DNA of 64,000 bases from Zoroaster sp. YZ-2022 (taxonomy: Eukaryota; Echinodermata; Asteroidea; Forcipulatida; Zoroasteridae). This document shows, piece after piece, positions 10,563-22,554 of the stretch. Within the stretch, counting starts at the first letter, position 1; each line of letters begins with the position of its first letter. Position numbers and translations under genes: made by a program. The stretch is from positions 8,879,926-8,943,925 of the forward strand of contig CM055837.1 in NCBI GenBank assembly GCA_029582265.1. The letters are read 5' to 3'. The notes below the pieces were generated by a model. It was not told the origin of the DNA. It searched no databases and worked only from the letters and a program-made list of their open reading frames with translations.

Positions 10563-11660
10563 TACAGAATATCAGAAAGCATCATTCTTTATTTTCTTGT
10601 GAATGACCCAACATTACAAAAGCTAACATTTATACGCCGGCTGGTTGTTTATATTTTTCTCTATTTCACTGGAAATTTCCTGAAATGTTGGAACATGGAT
10701 ATTACTTTTTCAATACAACAAATACTAGTCACAAAAACATTGTCAGAAACTATAGGTTTAACAGTAAATAAGTGCCACACAAATTCGGATGGTTTCTTTA
10801 AAAAAAAAATACATCAATACTTGATATAATCACAGAAACGTTGTCAGAAAATATAGGTTTAGCAGTAAAGAAGTGCCAAAATGACAGGACCTAGCATTTC
10901 CAAGCAATTCTGTTCATTTCCTCGAGTCAAATTGCAACTTGTTGTGATGAAAATATAGTGGAGGCGGGGGTGGGGGAACAAATTATCGCTCGCGGGCACA
11001 ATTTAGCAGTGGACAAAGAAAAATGACATTTCAGACTTTTTGGAGACGGCTGGATCTGCTTTTGCCATTAAAGCAAGTAAGTCTGTACACACTTTCAGTA
11101 AAATGTCTGTAAATCCATCCATACTTAATACAAATCAAGACATACCGGTATGTATTAAAAGTAAGGTTTCAATTAATCTAATTTTGTCGTTAATGAGAAA
11201 ATAGTGAAAACGAATGTTTTTTGTACTCGTTCCAACGTGCAACGTCTGTCTTCGGATAACAGAATTTATGTTGTTTTTTTCTTTAAAAAAAATAGCGCCC
11301 GAAACCGAAATATTTCAAGGAATTTTTGATACTATCATCAAATTTACACCAAGTATGTTTTATGACGAAATGTATTTTTTATTTTATTCTGTTTTGTTAG
11401 GTAAGCAATAGTGTGAAATTAAACGAGGTGGGGGTGATAATATCAAACAAAATAAATCAGTGTATTTAGAAAACAAAATTGGTCAATTAGTTAATTATCG
11501 ATACTGTTTTAATTGAAGGTATATTAATGACACAGTGAATAGCTTTATAGGTATTTCTACTATAACACTGTACTCACAAACCATATAAGACTTCACTAAA
11601 AGTTTACGTACGCATCTGTAATGAGAAGTGTCTGACATTTTATCTTTCAACCCACAACCA
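10563..11660. other. AT-rich intergenic DNA, no gene seen
   Basis: Contains a few short open frames without recognisable domains. AACATTGTCAGAAACTATAG near 10740 recurs near 10830, a small local duplication. Otherwise unremarkable. Confidence 0.5.
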
Positions 11661-11664
11661 TGGG

Positions 11665-11915
11665 CAGATCCAGAACATTTTTTAGGGGGGGGGGGAGGGG
11701 GGGGGGGCTGAGAATCAAAAACAATTATTTTTCAGTACTACAAAAATTACAATGAAATAATCAAAGGGCGAGAAAAACAAAGCACAGTGAGGGGGAAATG
11801 AGTGTGTTCTTCCCTCCCCTCCCCTCCCCTCCCCTTCTTTCTCTCTCTCTCTCTTTTTAAAACTATTTTAGGGGGGGCTACAGCCCCCCTTAGCCCCCCC
11901 CCCCCCGATCCGCCA
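11665..11915. mobile_element. G/C-run MITE-like inverted repeat
   Basis: GCAGATCCAGAACATTTTTTAG followed by long G runs (11684-11707) faces C runs and GATCCGCCAATGTT at 11893-11915. An inner hairpin GGGGGGGCTACAGCCCCCC lies at 11870-11889. CT and CCCCT microsatellites fill the middle. Confidence 0.6.
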
Positions 11916-11944
11916 ATGTTAACCCTACTCCTAGAAAAAAATTG

Positions 11945-12140
11945 CACACACACACGTAAAATGGTAGCTACACTATGAATTTATTAATACCCAAAATGCA
12001 CAATTACTTGACTACGGCTTGTTCATTTGTGAAGTTTAAGGAAAAATGGTCGCCAACATTGGTGTTTTCCCCAAAGGTTTTGTAGGAAACACGTAAATCC
12101 TTAATGCACGCCAAATATTATTCTTAAATATCGAAAATAC
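11945..12140. repeat. Dispersed repeat, copy 2
   Basis: Direct-orientation match of 7620-7830, with the same ACTACGGCTTGTTCATTTGT and ATGGTCGCCAACATTGGTG segments. Confidence 0.8.
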
Positions 12141-13066
12141 GGCAAAACCCTACTAGAAAAAATTGCCAGCGCAATTTACAAATAAATCTCGCTCCAAGAA
12201 GTTTGTGGTAACCGTTTTTTAAGACTCAAGAATCAGTAAACCGAGTTAGCCTATCAATAAATTAAGTGACGAAATTTCTAATTAAAAAATTAATTTAGCA
12301 ACAATATTATGAAGGAAAGACAAAAGTGATGTAGATTATAACAGCAATTTATATAGGATAAGTCATGCTTTCCTCTTTATTTATGTATTTTTTAAGAGAA
12401 GACTTGTTTTTTTTATTGATTGAATGAATAAGCTAAAATGTGCACATTTTTTTCACGTTATATTATGGTTTACACACAATTTCTCACAAATTGTGAAATT
12501 GAGATATTCAACAAAATGTAGAGTTACCAAGGTGTTAGTGAGCCTTAAATTTGAAATGCAGAAAGGTCAATGTAGAATAATGTTATGGAGACAGGGGGGC
12601 TTCATAGGTTCACAGGCAGGTTTGGGCCTTTTTTCCTTTCGTTTTTGCACTAGCCATTCGAACAGATAAGCCTAACACTAAAACAATCTACCAGTCTGAT
12701 AACACGAGTGTTTGACCAATCCCCAAGTGCTGTAAAACCATGTCGCATGTTTACACTGGGACTGAGAATAGTTGAGAATACCAAGGCAGGCAGACAGTGT
12801 ACATGCTTTCATTTTCAGTTCATACATTCTGTACATCTCTACATAACAATTATTGTACAAAATAACATATGAATGAGATCTAACATGCCTTGCTTAAAAA
12901 CATATATTCATACCGGGATATAAATTTGACATCTCTCCAAAGAGTAAGATTGTATGTTATCTGCCATACACTACTACAGGCAGTTTGACCCTGGGTCACA
13001 TTGCCAATACTCTTCCAAAATTACCTTCCAAGTCTGGAAACTGATTGGTATGGTCACTGATCTCTA
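12141..13066. other. Intergenic DNA, no gene seen
   Basis: No frame with recognisable protein content, RNA gene or clear repeat boundary was seen. Confidence 0.45.
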
Positions 13067-13070
13067 TTAA

Positions 13071-13603
13071 CCCTAACTCCCTAGGCCCATTTGCTTACAC
13101 ATAACCTGAATCCTTCCTAACTCCCTAGGCCCATTTGCTTACACATAACCTGAATCCTTCCTAACTCCCTAGGCCCATTTGCTTACACATAACCTGAATC
13201 CTTCCTAACTCCCTAGGCCCATTTGCTTACACAACCTGAATCCTTCCTAACTCCCTAGGCCCATTTGCTTACACATAACCTGAATCCTCCAAAATCCTTC
13301 AGTAGTAAAGCAAGCACATGACATGTATGCACACATGTGTTTCTAATCTGTGATACATGTACATGGCCAGGGACCCTCCCTGCATGCATGGAGCAATAAA
13401 CAGTGTCCACTGACCCAAGCACTGACCTTGCAATCACTACAACAAACATGGATGTACATGTACCATGGAAAGGCAAGTATGCCTAATAACCTCAATCCTC
13501 CAAAATCCTTCACTTTAGCAAAGAGCATGTAGCATATAACCTCAATCCTTCAAAATCCTTCACTTTAGCAAAGAGGATTTTGGAAGATTTGGGAAGGTTA
13601 GGG
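13071..13603. mobile_element. TTAA-flanked MITE (CCCTAAC family) with internal minisatellite
   Basis: TTAA at 13067-13070 and 13604-13607 flank ends reading CCCTAACTCC and GGTTAGGG (inverted CCCTAACC). TTAA duplication with CCC-starting ends is the piggyBac pattern. The first 210 bp is a 44-bp unit (CTAGGCCCATTTGCTTACAC...) repeated about five times. A related element in the opposite orientation is at 62589-63143. No transposase is present. Confidence 0.75.
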
Positions 13604-13607
13604 TTAA

Positions 13608-14885
13608 TAGGTCCATCACTGTTTGTGTGGGGACTTCATTTTCCCCGAATTGAACAACCCCCACCCCTCCCACTTCCGATTAATATTCTCATATTCACCA
13701 GATGGATTCAACATGCAATCACACATACAGGTACCAGACACATTAAGAATTCATGTCTGGTGAATGACACACTGTAATAGTATACACGTGCACTTAGTAC
13801 ATTCATTAACATTAAAGGCACATTCACTCAACAAGCCACTTGTGTTATGTTGTCTACATCTCTAGAAGAAAGAGACAACAATGTTCCACCTATTTGCACA
13901 AATTCCTGCATATTTATGATATAATCAATTACTGTGTATACACACATCAAATCAGTTACAAATCTATATTTTCCTTATTATCAGTGATTTACAACTAGAA
14001 CAAGAAAATTTATACACATCAGCGTGTAAGTGTTATAAATATAATCTACATCCGCAGCTGAGGAAGCCAGCACTAAATTTAATCAGATATTTCACTGTGT
14101 ATTGCAAGTGTACGAAAATATACATATTATAATTACTATAAATACAATTACTGATTCAGATAAATCTTGTTTTGAAAATAAGGATATGAAGAGTTGACTT
14201 TACATTGTTATATTTTTAATCTCTTAATACACAAATTGCATTCAAAAAAGTGATTTATATTCTAAATTAAATTTTCATTTATAATGTTGAAATCGGTGCA
14301 ACGTTTTATCTTTTTTTTCTTCTTCATGTTTTAAAATGTTTAAATGAAAATAAAATGTCACTGCACTCTATATAGAAAGATTTCAAGGGATGGTTGATAA
14401 CGATATAGTTTTATGTAAAAGTAATATTAATTAGGTTCTTTCAGTTTTAGATTACCAGTGATCTGACACCTACATAGGTCTCAGGTGACCAATTATATAC
14501 TCTATTTTGCATGATGCTTTGGTGTGATACAACATAAAATAAAGGTCACTTAATTATTTGGAGTATAGATACTCACACATATCTCTTTCCCCAATCAACA
14601 TGTTCTTTAACTGCTTGTAAATCAAAGCTTGGAAAAAATGTCAATAACAGAAGAACTCGCACAATCAGTAGGATTAGATCACTGGTGTCTAAAAGTAGTT
14701 GAATAATGAAAGAGCTTCGAATGAAAATTGTCCAGAAAATGTGAAGTGAATACAGAGAAATTCACTATGATTTGAAATTTCAAAAGTGAGAATCGTTAAA
14801 TGACACCACCTCAACTGGCTTCAACTTGGGTTTAAAACGACAAATGCTGAATCTCACCAAACTATAAGAAATGTTTACTACAAAA
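13608..14885. other. AT-rich intergenic DNA, no gene seen
   Basis: Low-complexity AT-rich sequence with only short frames. Nothing resembles an exon of the flanking gene or another protein. Confidence 0.5.
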
Positions 14886-15147
14886 TAATAATAATAATAA
14901 TAATGTGTGGACTTATATAGCGCACGTATCCACCAACTAAGTGGTGCTCAAGGCGCATTCTTTTTACGTGCATTACACAACACACGGGACCTACGGCTTT
15001 ACATCCCGTCCGAAGGACGAAGCAATTATGGTTAAGTACCTTGCTCAAGCACACAAGTGTCACGACCGGGGCTCGAACCCACACCCTGCTGCTGGCAACA
15101 CCAGAACTTGAGTTCGGTGCGCTAGACCGCTCGGCCACGACACTCCA
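14886..15147 (-). mobile_element. tRNA-Leu-derived SINE, short-body subtype
   Basis: Read on the minus strand it starts GTCGTGGCCGAGCGGTCTAG (A box TGGCCGAGCGG), then GAACTCAAGTTCTGG and the B box GGTTCGAGCCC. The body goes straight from the CTTGAGCAAGGTACTTAACC block to TCGTCCTTCGGACGGGATG and the tail. This is shorter than the 45634 copy and like the one at 57361. Confidence 0.88.
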
Positions 15148-15624
15148 AATGTAAAAGTTTCTAAGGAAATTAGGGAGAACCTATAAACTAATCCGCTGAT
15201 CATTCTCTCAGTATGAGGCAATTAGTGCGGTTGTACCAATATGCTTTAATTTGTATTTAATTCTATACTGTTCAAGCAAATAGAATGCAGACCAGCGCTT
15301 CTCTGACCAATACTGTGGTATTCCATTTAACAAAAAACCACCTGTAAGAATGCAATGTAGCACCGTCCCAGTAATGGACACTGCTCAACAGGTGTACAGG
15401 CCTTAAATATACATTAAAACACAAATATGTGAATACATAAATGCAGTCAACGGCACCTGGCCTGCAGGCATACAAATTCTACACATGGCATGGCATATTA
15501 TCACAATTTGCAAATTTTATTTATTTATACAATTTTAATTTACCTGCATTCTTTTTTTAAAACCCAGATTCCCTAAAAAGACAAGAGTTTATATAGATTC
15601 ACAACCAGAAACTTGAGCGAAACG

Positions 15625-15852
15625 CACATATCATCGTGTCAGTGCAAAAATGTCGTATCTCGATTTTACAACGTCGTATCTCACACGAAAATGCGCCATG
15701 CAAAAACGTCGTACCTCGGCGCCTATTGTTTTTGTGTGTACATCCGGGCTATTTTAAGCAAGATACGACCTTTTGCGCACTTTCAAACTCGAATGTAATT
15801 TAAATGCTATTTTAGGAGATACAACGTTTTTGCACTGACACGACGATATACA
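15625..15852. mobile_element. Short inverted-repeat MITE
   Basis: ATCATCGTGTCAGTGCAAAA at 15630 is mirrored by TTTTTGCACTGACACGACGAT ending about 15848. Inner arms (GTCGTATCTC and GAGATACAAC) also pair. A run of about 20 C follows at 15857-15878. Confidence 0.75.
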
Positions 15853-16514
15853 AATCAACCCCCCCCCCCCCCCCCCCTAAATCATTGTTAGTGTATCATC
15901 GAAAAAATATTGTGCGTGAGCCTGCATATTATACATTTCAAGTAAATAATATGAAACGAAGACAAACAAGATTTATTGATTTGCACCCCTCACTATTTTT
16001 GCAGATGCTGGTATGTTATGATCAAAGGTCCGATTCCGAGAAAACAAGACGCACCGCCTGAAACATAATGCGATTATCATCAAGAAAGCCAAGGACCGCC
16101 AAATTAACCGACGTCAGCTCTGTAGCGTTCATTTAACAGATAGATCAGTCTTGGCCTACATACATACATTGATGTGTAAAAAGCAACATGTATACAGAGA
16201 GTCTGTATAATGACTGCATGTGAAGCCGTCTTTGCCAGTGGCATCTTAAAGGTGTGGTACTGGATTGGTTCAATCACAAATATAACAAATTTGCCAAATT
16301 GTAATGCGAAACTTACTTGGTGTAAAACCGATGATGGTATCAATCTTCCCTAGAAATCAAATTTTGTCTGAGCTGCTGTCATTTTTGAAAGAAAAGTTAC
16401 CAAATTTCCAGTTTGTATTTAGGAAAGCGTACTCTTTCCTAAATTCCACATTAAAATGAAAATCACAACCAATCTGATTTCATTTTTATAAAATAAACAG
16501 AACCTTTTACAGGT

Positions 16515-17257
16515 TGGTTGTTTAATGTATATCTTGATTCAAAGAGAGTAAGCGTACTCATAGAAGCAGTTTTGCCAACATTAACAATGTTGTACCTTCC
16601 CTTCAATGTATATCTCAATTCAAAGAGAGTAAGCATACTCATAGAAGCAGTTTGGCCAACATGACCAATGTTGTACCTTCCCTTCAATGTATATCTTCAT
16701 TCAAAGAGAGTATGCGTACTCATAGAAGCAGTTTGGCCAACATTACCAATGTTGTGACTTCCCTTCAATGTATATCTTGATTCAAAGAGAGTAAGCATAC
16801 TCATAGAGGCAGTTTTGCCAACATTACCAATGTTGTACCTTCCCTTCAATGTATATCTTCATTCAAAGAGAGTAAGCATACTCATAGAAGAAGTTTGGCC
16901 AACATTACCAATGTTGTGACTTCCCTTCAATGTATATCTTGATTCAAAGAGAGTAAGCATACTCATAGAAGCAGTTTTGTCAACATTACCAATGCTGTAC
17001 CTTCCCTTCAATGTATATCTTGATTCAAAGAGAGTAAGCATACTCATAGAAGCAGTTTGGCCAACATTACCAATGTTGTACCTTCCCTTTAATGTATATC
17101 TTGATTCAAAGAGAGTAAGCATACTCATAGAAGCAGTTTTGCCAACATTACCAATGTTGTACCTTCCCTTCAATGTATATCTTGATTCAAAGAGAGTAAG
17201 CATACTCATAGAAGCAGTTTGGCCAACATTACCAATGTTGTACCTTCCCTTTAATGT
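16515..17257 (-). repeat. 81-bp satellite array, downstream locus, first part
   Basis: About nine units of about 81 bp. On the minus strand each reads GAATCAAGATATACATTGAA, GGGAAGGTACAACATTGGTA, ATGTTGGCAAAACTGC and so on. Units are less uniform than at 40.6-42.0 kb. AACATT...AATGTT is a small palindrome within each. Because 81 is divisible by three, long stop-free frames appear (16859-17272), which I regard as shadows. The array resumes at 17858 after the foldback insertion. Confidence 0.93.
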
Positions 17258-17258
17258 A

Positions 17259-17855
17259 CAGGGTGTCCCCATAAAAAGTATACCGAGATAAAAATTACTG
17301 TAATGGCAAAACTACTTTATATATGGGAAAGAGAAATATATCTCTAGAAAGGGCAGAATGTCCTCTTTGCAATGGTATACAGCTTGTGATGTTATTGACA
17401 CAGATGAGTGAACAAATTAGACAGATGTTAAGGGTACTGAAAGCAGGACTGTGACAAGTTTGCATATTTGAATAACAAAGGTCCAAAAAACATTTTAAAA
17501 AACCTGCACATTAAACTTTTGAGGTAAGTAGCGAAAACAAAGCAGATTACATTGTTTTAGGTAGAATCCTTGTTTTCAAGAATGTGTTGAAAAAACAAAG
17601 GCATTTGGTATTCTGCACACTTGCATGGTTGAGATTTGTTATTCAAATATGCAAACTTGTCACAGTCCTGCTTTCAGTACTCTTAACATCTGTCTAATTT
17701 GTTCACTGATCTGTGTCAATAACATCACAAGCTGTATACCATTGCAAAGAGGACATTCTGCCCTTTCTAGAGATATATTTCTCTTTCCCATATATAAAGT
17801 AGTTTTGCCATTACAGTAATTTTTATCTCGGTATACTTTTTATGGGGACACCCTG
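17259..17855. mobile_element. Mariner-like foldback MITE inserted in the satellite
   Basis: The 597-bp element has ends CAGGGTGTCCCCATAAAAAG and its inverse, with arms of about 225 bp around a centre of about 145 bp. It splits a satellite unit: the left flank ends AATGTA and the right flank begins TATATCTTC, where uninterrupted units read AATGTATATCTTC. This is exactly a TA target duplication, typical of Tc1/mariner. The two similar 60-codon frames on opposite strands are mirror images of the arms, not genes. Confidence 0.93.
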
Positions 17856-17857
17856 TA

Positions 17858-18020
17858 TATCTTCATTCAAAGAGAGTAAGCATACTTACTCATAGAAGCA
17901 GTTTTGTCAACATTACCAATGTTGTACCTTCCCTTCAATGTATATCTTGATTCAAAGAGAGTAAGCATACTCATAGAAGCAGTTTGGCCAACATTACCAA
18001 TGTTGTGACTTCCCTTTATT
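17858..18020 (-). repeat. 81-bp satellite array, second part
   Basis: About two further units continue the interrupted array to about 18018. One carries a 4-bp duplication (ATACTTACTCATAG). Confidence 0.9.
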
Positions 18021-18540
18021 GAGCAACTGCTTCAGTCATTAGGTGATTCATTAGGGAGCGTCTCTTTACTCAGAATGTTCCCATTCCATTACTAATTATC
18101 CTGTCTGGAACATTCAGGGTGCCCGAGTCAACAGCTGTTACCAGCTAGTTTGCACGTCAATGGAAAAATCCTTATTTGGGCCTTCATCAACACATTCTGA
18201 ATTGGGTGTGTGTCACAAATGTTTGAACATGCATTATAAGCAACCATGTCATTCACCTTCTCGGCGATAAACAATCGGAACATGCCCAAATCTAAGATGC
18301 ATTATGGGCAATCGTGACAGACTGAATGGAATGTTCCAATTGGAATGCTGTCTGTTCCACAGAGAGAACAGCGTGTATTCCCGACGGGGACCAGTCAAGT
18401 GTTCCCAATAATAATCTTTCTTAGCACTCTGAATCATGAGACACTCTCTCAGGTACTAATGAATCAATGTCTTGAAGTTGGACAATTCATGATTTTGATG
18501 ATTTCCAATTTGTGCAAAACTCGGCACCCTTTCTCATCTC

Positions 18541-18718
18541 CGGTGGAGGATTTACAGACTCTCCACATCCTCACAAACAAGAAATTAGAGGTTTGGACAC
18601 AATACAGGCTACTTCTTTCTTTCCTTGGTGGCTACTTCTCTTCTTTAAAGGGAAATTTAAAAAAAAAAAAAAAAAAATTCCCTGAAATCAGGAAAAATCC
18701 TGAGGAATCACTGGCCTG
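18541..18718 (+). mobile_element. 3' fragment of the CAGGGGTGTGATTT TIR element
   Basis: TTTACAGACTCTCCACATCC, AACAAGAAA and the end GGAATCACTGGCCTG match the right part of the elements at 36101-36649 and 51073-51472. The left part and internal repeats are missing. Confidence 0.7.
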
Positions 18719-19042
18719 CTATTAACTGTGATCATTTTTTCCCTTCCGAGAATACCAAGTGTACATTGGCTTTAAAAAAAATTTTTTTTTTTTTTCTTAA
18801 ATAAAAGTTAAGATAAACAGCTATGAAAACCAGCAATAATGAATATAAGGTAATATAAAGGAATATAATCTTTGGTTTCTCAAATGACAGGATAAATTAC
18901 ATCGACCTGATTGCATTTTTATTTGGCTGTGAAGTATTTCCATTACAGAAAACCACACACTGTAACTTAATATGCCTTCGTCGGAATATTATCCAACTTA
19001 CTTGTTTTTGAATAAATGTCAACCACCACAGAGCTAAAAAAT

Positions 19043-19274
19043 ATTAACGGGGGCAGTATCGTCACGATCAGAGCAGACTTTCGACAGGACATGGAATCGG
19101 TGTCTTAGTCAAAGATGAACACAGTGACTGAAAATTACTGGCTCATTTATGCAGCAGCAACAGTTACATGACCCTATCATGTGGGGTATTGTTTTCAGTT
19201 ACGAAGTTAATCTAAAAACGAGCAAGCATTCCACTTCCATGCTCTGCTGATCGTGACAACACTGTCCCTTTAAC
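19043..19274. mobile_element. TTAA MITE, AGGGACA family, copy a
   Basis: Its ends (TTAACGGGGGCAGTATCGTC and CACTGTCCCTTTAA) are divergent forms of the family found at 35267, 54472 and 56214. The shared body includes GCAGACTTTCGACAGGACATG. Confidence 0.75.
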
Positions 19275-19585
19275 GTAAATATTCAACGGACAAATTTCAT
19301 CAAAGGTTAATGTTACAGGAAGGTAACGAAGGTAAATTTCCGACTAACGACCTAACCATATTTTTTCTCGGAAAATTGACTTGGTGTCATGTCAATCATG
19401 TATCAATCATTACGAAATATGATTTCAATGGAAGTACCGTCTCCCTGTAGAGAAAACAGGAAATGTTACAAGAAGTTGCTGTCTGGTAACCTTTTTGTAA
19501 AATAAAAAAATAAAAAAAATTTAAATGTGATTAAAAACATTTTTGTTTACTCAAAATCGTGAGCACCAAAAACTTTTGACCGTTA

Positions 19586-19926
19586 GGCCAAAAAAAAAGT
19601 CTCTGGTTTCTGGTCGGCTTCAAAATCAGTGCGGTGACGCTTTTTTTTTTTTTTTTCTTTTTTTTGCCAACAGGGAAATACGTGATACATTGTATACGCA
19701 GGGACCAAATTTCGCATATACATGGTGGCTAAGAGAGGCCTCACAAATCGGTCAAATGTTCATACCCCTATGTGAAAAAGTCGTCTAAAGCATACCACGT
19801 CAGAATTCCAATCGATCCAGCAATTTTGGCTGCAATTATACATCATTTCATAGCAACAAAAAAAAGGAAATTAAAAATGGTGACACGCGGGGCTGAGGTG
19901 ACGTGTGTGGAAACCAGAGATTTTTC
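19586..19926. mobile_element. MITE with GTCTCTGGTTTCTGGTC ends, copy 1
   Basis: AAGTCTCTGGTTTCTGGTC at the left is mirrored by GAAACCAGAGATTTTT at the right. The body shares GGAAATACGTGATACATTG and GGCCTCACAAATCGG with copies at 47001-47373 and 60362-60688. Confidence 0.8.
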
Positions 19927-21162
19927 TTTTTGGACTTAGTTTTAGGATAAACGTCTTGAAAACTAGATGGTTGAAATCAAGGTATGTTGCCCAAAACCAT
20001 TGTTGTACTTTCCCTTTAGCTCGTAAGATGCAGATTTATAAACCACTAATCAAATTCTCAAGAGACGGGATAAAAGTAAACATTTTTTTCCCGCTTTTTA
20101 AATTTTTTTTTAACCCCCTTTATACTTTCAATAACCAATTGTTGATAACTTTGTTTGTCGTACATTCCCCCATGCAACTGTTATCACGTAACATTATCAT
20201 GAAATATACCTGCATTTATTGACATTTTAGCATTGGTGTGATTCCCCAATTAAGCCTTAATGTCTAGTTTACATGTCACAGTGAATAATACAAATTACTG
20301 GTGCCTAACTAACAGATGACTTTTACAGACAGAACCACTTAATATAGGGTTATAGCTATAAAATAAGCACAAATGAAATCGATAGACATAGATATATGGA
20401 TGGTTACTGTATGTTTAAAATTTGACGACTTTACCATTTAATTGTATCCTGTTTGAAAATGATTCAGGAATCAGCAGTAAACAGTTTATTGTCAAATTTA
20501 AAATTAAAAAACAAATTTTTTTTGACAAATCGGATAATTTCTTTGTGGTGCCGCGCTGACTTTTAAGGAAAGTAGGCAAAACCACGCATCGCAAGTTGCA
20601 CCAACTTAAGTCAAGCATTTCATGCCACTGTGCCACGCCATCAAAATTGTCATTTTGTGAGCTGTAATTTTGACACATAAATGAGCGCCTGCCCATCCAT
20701 ATCGATGCAAATATTAAACAGACGCATGTTGTGTTCCGTCTATTGCATGCCCTAAGAACATACAGAACTGAGTGTACATGTGCGGGCATTTTTGGTGTTT
20801 GATCTTTTGGTGTTGTCAGTGTTTGATCGGTGTGATGTGTAGTGAGTCCTGTGCTTGGTTATTTTTTTATCAATTTCATAGATAAATTGTACAGGTGAAT
20901 TTCGGGAAGGCCCCCCAAAAATTGATGAGTGCAATTTTCGTGCACAAGACAATGGGGTATAATCGCACATACATGTATCTTCCATACGCAACAGTTTTCT
21001 AAAAGCGTGCATTGGCATTTTTCATGATAGTAGAGTGTGATTGAGTACCACAAGATGAACTGTTAGGTTTACAAACAGTCTGCTGTAAGCATTCAACCAA
21101 CCGTAATATCACACTCAAATAACTATTAATTTTCCAGAGCTTTGTATTACATTACCTAATTG

Positions 21163-21334
21163 AAAACCCTCTGGGTGTGTTTGTTTCAGTTGAGATCGCG
21201 GGTCACGATCGCAAGATGAGCAGGATCGTGTGACGATCCTGTGTGTGCAAGATCAGCATCTGTAAACTGTCTAAACCGTATGGACTATCTGGTGATCGAG
21301 ATCCGGATGTGTGTGAAACAAACAGGCCCTCTAT
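21163..21334. mobile_element. Small MITE with TGTTTGTTTCA ends
   Basis: Left GGTGTGTTTGTTTCAGTTG and right GTGTGAAACAAACAGGCC are inverted repeats. The interior is full of GATC-containing palindromic words (CACGATCGC, GAGATCCGGA). Confidence 0.5.
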
Positions 21335-21510
21335 GTTACTGCAAATGCTAAATTAAGTCAGAAAGTGCCTGTGCACACCAGCATATGCCATGCCTTAAAC
21401 ACAAGGAAGGTGAAAACAGTCAAATTACAGGTAAGGCAAATCCTATGACCGGTCTAAACCTGTCAGCTCGACAAAAGTTCACCCCCACAGGGGGGTAAAT
21501 TTTGCTCCAG

Positions 21511-21636
21511 CAGTCAAAACCGGGCAGTTGACTGTTTTTGGAGAGTGTAGCAGTCAAAACCAGGCAGTTGACTGTTTTTGGCCAGTGTAGCAGTCAAAAC
21601 CAGGCAGTTGACCGTTTTTGGCCAGTGTAGCAATCG
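21511..21636. repeat. 40-bp minisatellite in the MYO6 3' flank
   Basis: Three units starting at 21511, 21551 and 21591, each CAGTCAAAACC..GGCAGTTGACTG. They begin about 80 bp after the MYO6 stop codon and so probably lie in the 3' UTR. The motif also appears in the TTAA MITEs at 31901 and 42602. Confidence 0.85.
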
Positions 21637-21715
21637 GGTAGACAATTGCTATGAGAGCAAGAGGTTTTGAACTATTAAAGCGTACAATTTCAATGACTAT
21701 TCCTACGTCGTACCT

Positions 21716-21906
21716 CTACATCCCTAGCAGGTTGGTGGCGTACGTCTTGCGTGCCTGACCCTTGCGTATAGCATCTGCCAAGAGGGCGCGTCCATTGTGG
21801 CGATTCCACTCCTCCTCGAACTCCCGCTCGAGGATCTCGGCTCCGGCTTTGCGCGTCAAACCGGTTTGATCCAAGCTCATCTCGCACATGTTTAGATCGT
21901 CCTTCC
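21716..21906 (-). CDS. MYO6: MYO6 exon 25 (terminal): end of cargo-binding domain
   Basis: The acceptor TTTGTTTACAG precedes a split glycine codon. It encodes [20 protein letters not shown] through [12 protein letters not shown] and the stop at 21716-21718. Vertebrate myosin VI ends with the closely similar ARPTYATAMLQSLLK, so this protein is a few residues shorter at the tip. Confidence 0.96.
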
Positions 21907-22502
21907 CTGTAAACAAATAAAATGTTTTTTTATTTAAAGGCAAGGTACAACATTGGTTTTTGGAAAAATAAATTAATATACATTCATTTTTCAACCCTCT
22001 AGTTTTCAAGAAATACTTGTGAAAGTTCTTAAGGGAATAACAGCTTGTCACGCAGTCTTTAACATGCGACAAAACCGGTCATTAACCTGTGGTAAAGACC
22101 AAGCATCAAACTGTTATTCCCATTCATAAATGCCTGTATCGATTTCGTTTTCAAAATGTACACAAAAAAACAGGGTAATTTTTGTTGAATAAAGGCAGTA
22201 ATGGGTAAATTCACGTTTTGGGGACACACGAAACACTTTCAAAGTACATGAGTCAGGCGTGTGATGCCAAACTTCGTCACTCTGATTGGTTGAACTCTGT
22301 GTCGCACGTCGCACAAAAGAGCCAGTGAACAGCTGGCGCATACGCGCTGTTTTTGATAAGCCAGTCTATACCCTTCGCTAATACACCCCCATGTGATTAC
22401 GTTTTGTCCAATCAGATTGTCTAAACTGTCTTGGGCATTTATGAATATAAAGTAAAGATACACTTTCTTTTTTTTTACCAAAAGTGTTTACTGAGATTAT
22501 AT

Positions 22503-22554
<52 letters not shown>

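Larger units (their letters stand above)
18721..21510. other. Region downstream of MYO6: MITEs, no gene seen
   Basis: Apart from the MITEs annotated separately I see no coding exon. Minus-strand AATAAA signals (TTTATT on plus) occur near 20215 and 20481, so the MYO6 3' end may lie here; this is a weak call. Confidence 0.4.

Noticed and set aside
16859..17291. Frames of 137 and 104 codons in the second satellite array
   Set aside because: Same cause as above; the frame also runs into the foldback element.
17295..17819. Two near-identical 60-codon genes on opposite strands
   Set aside because: They are the two mirror-image arms of the foldback element.
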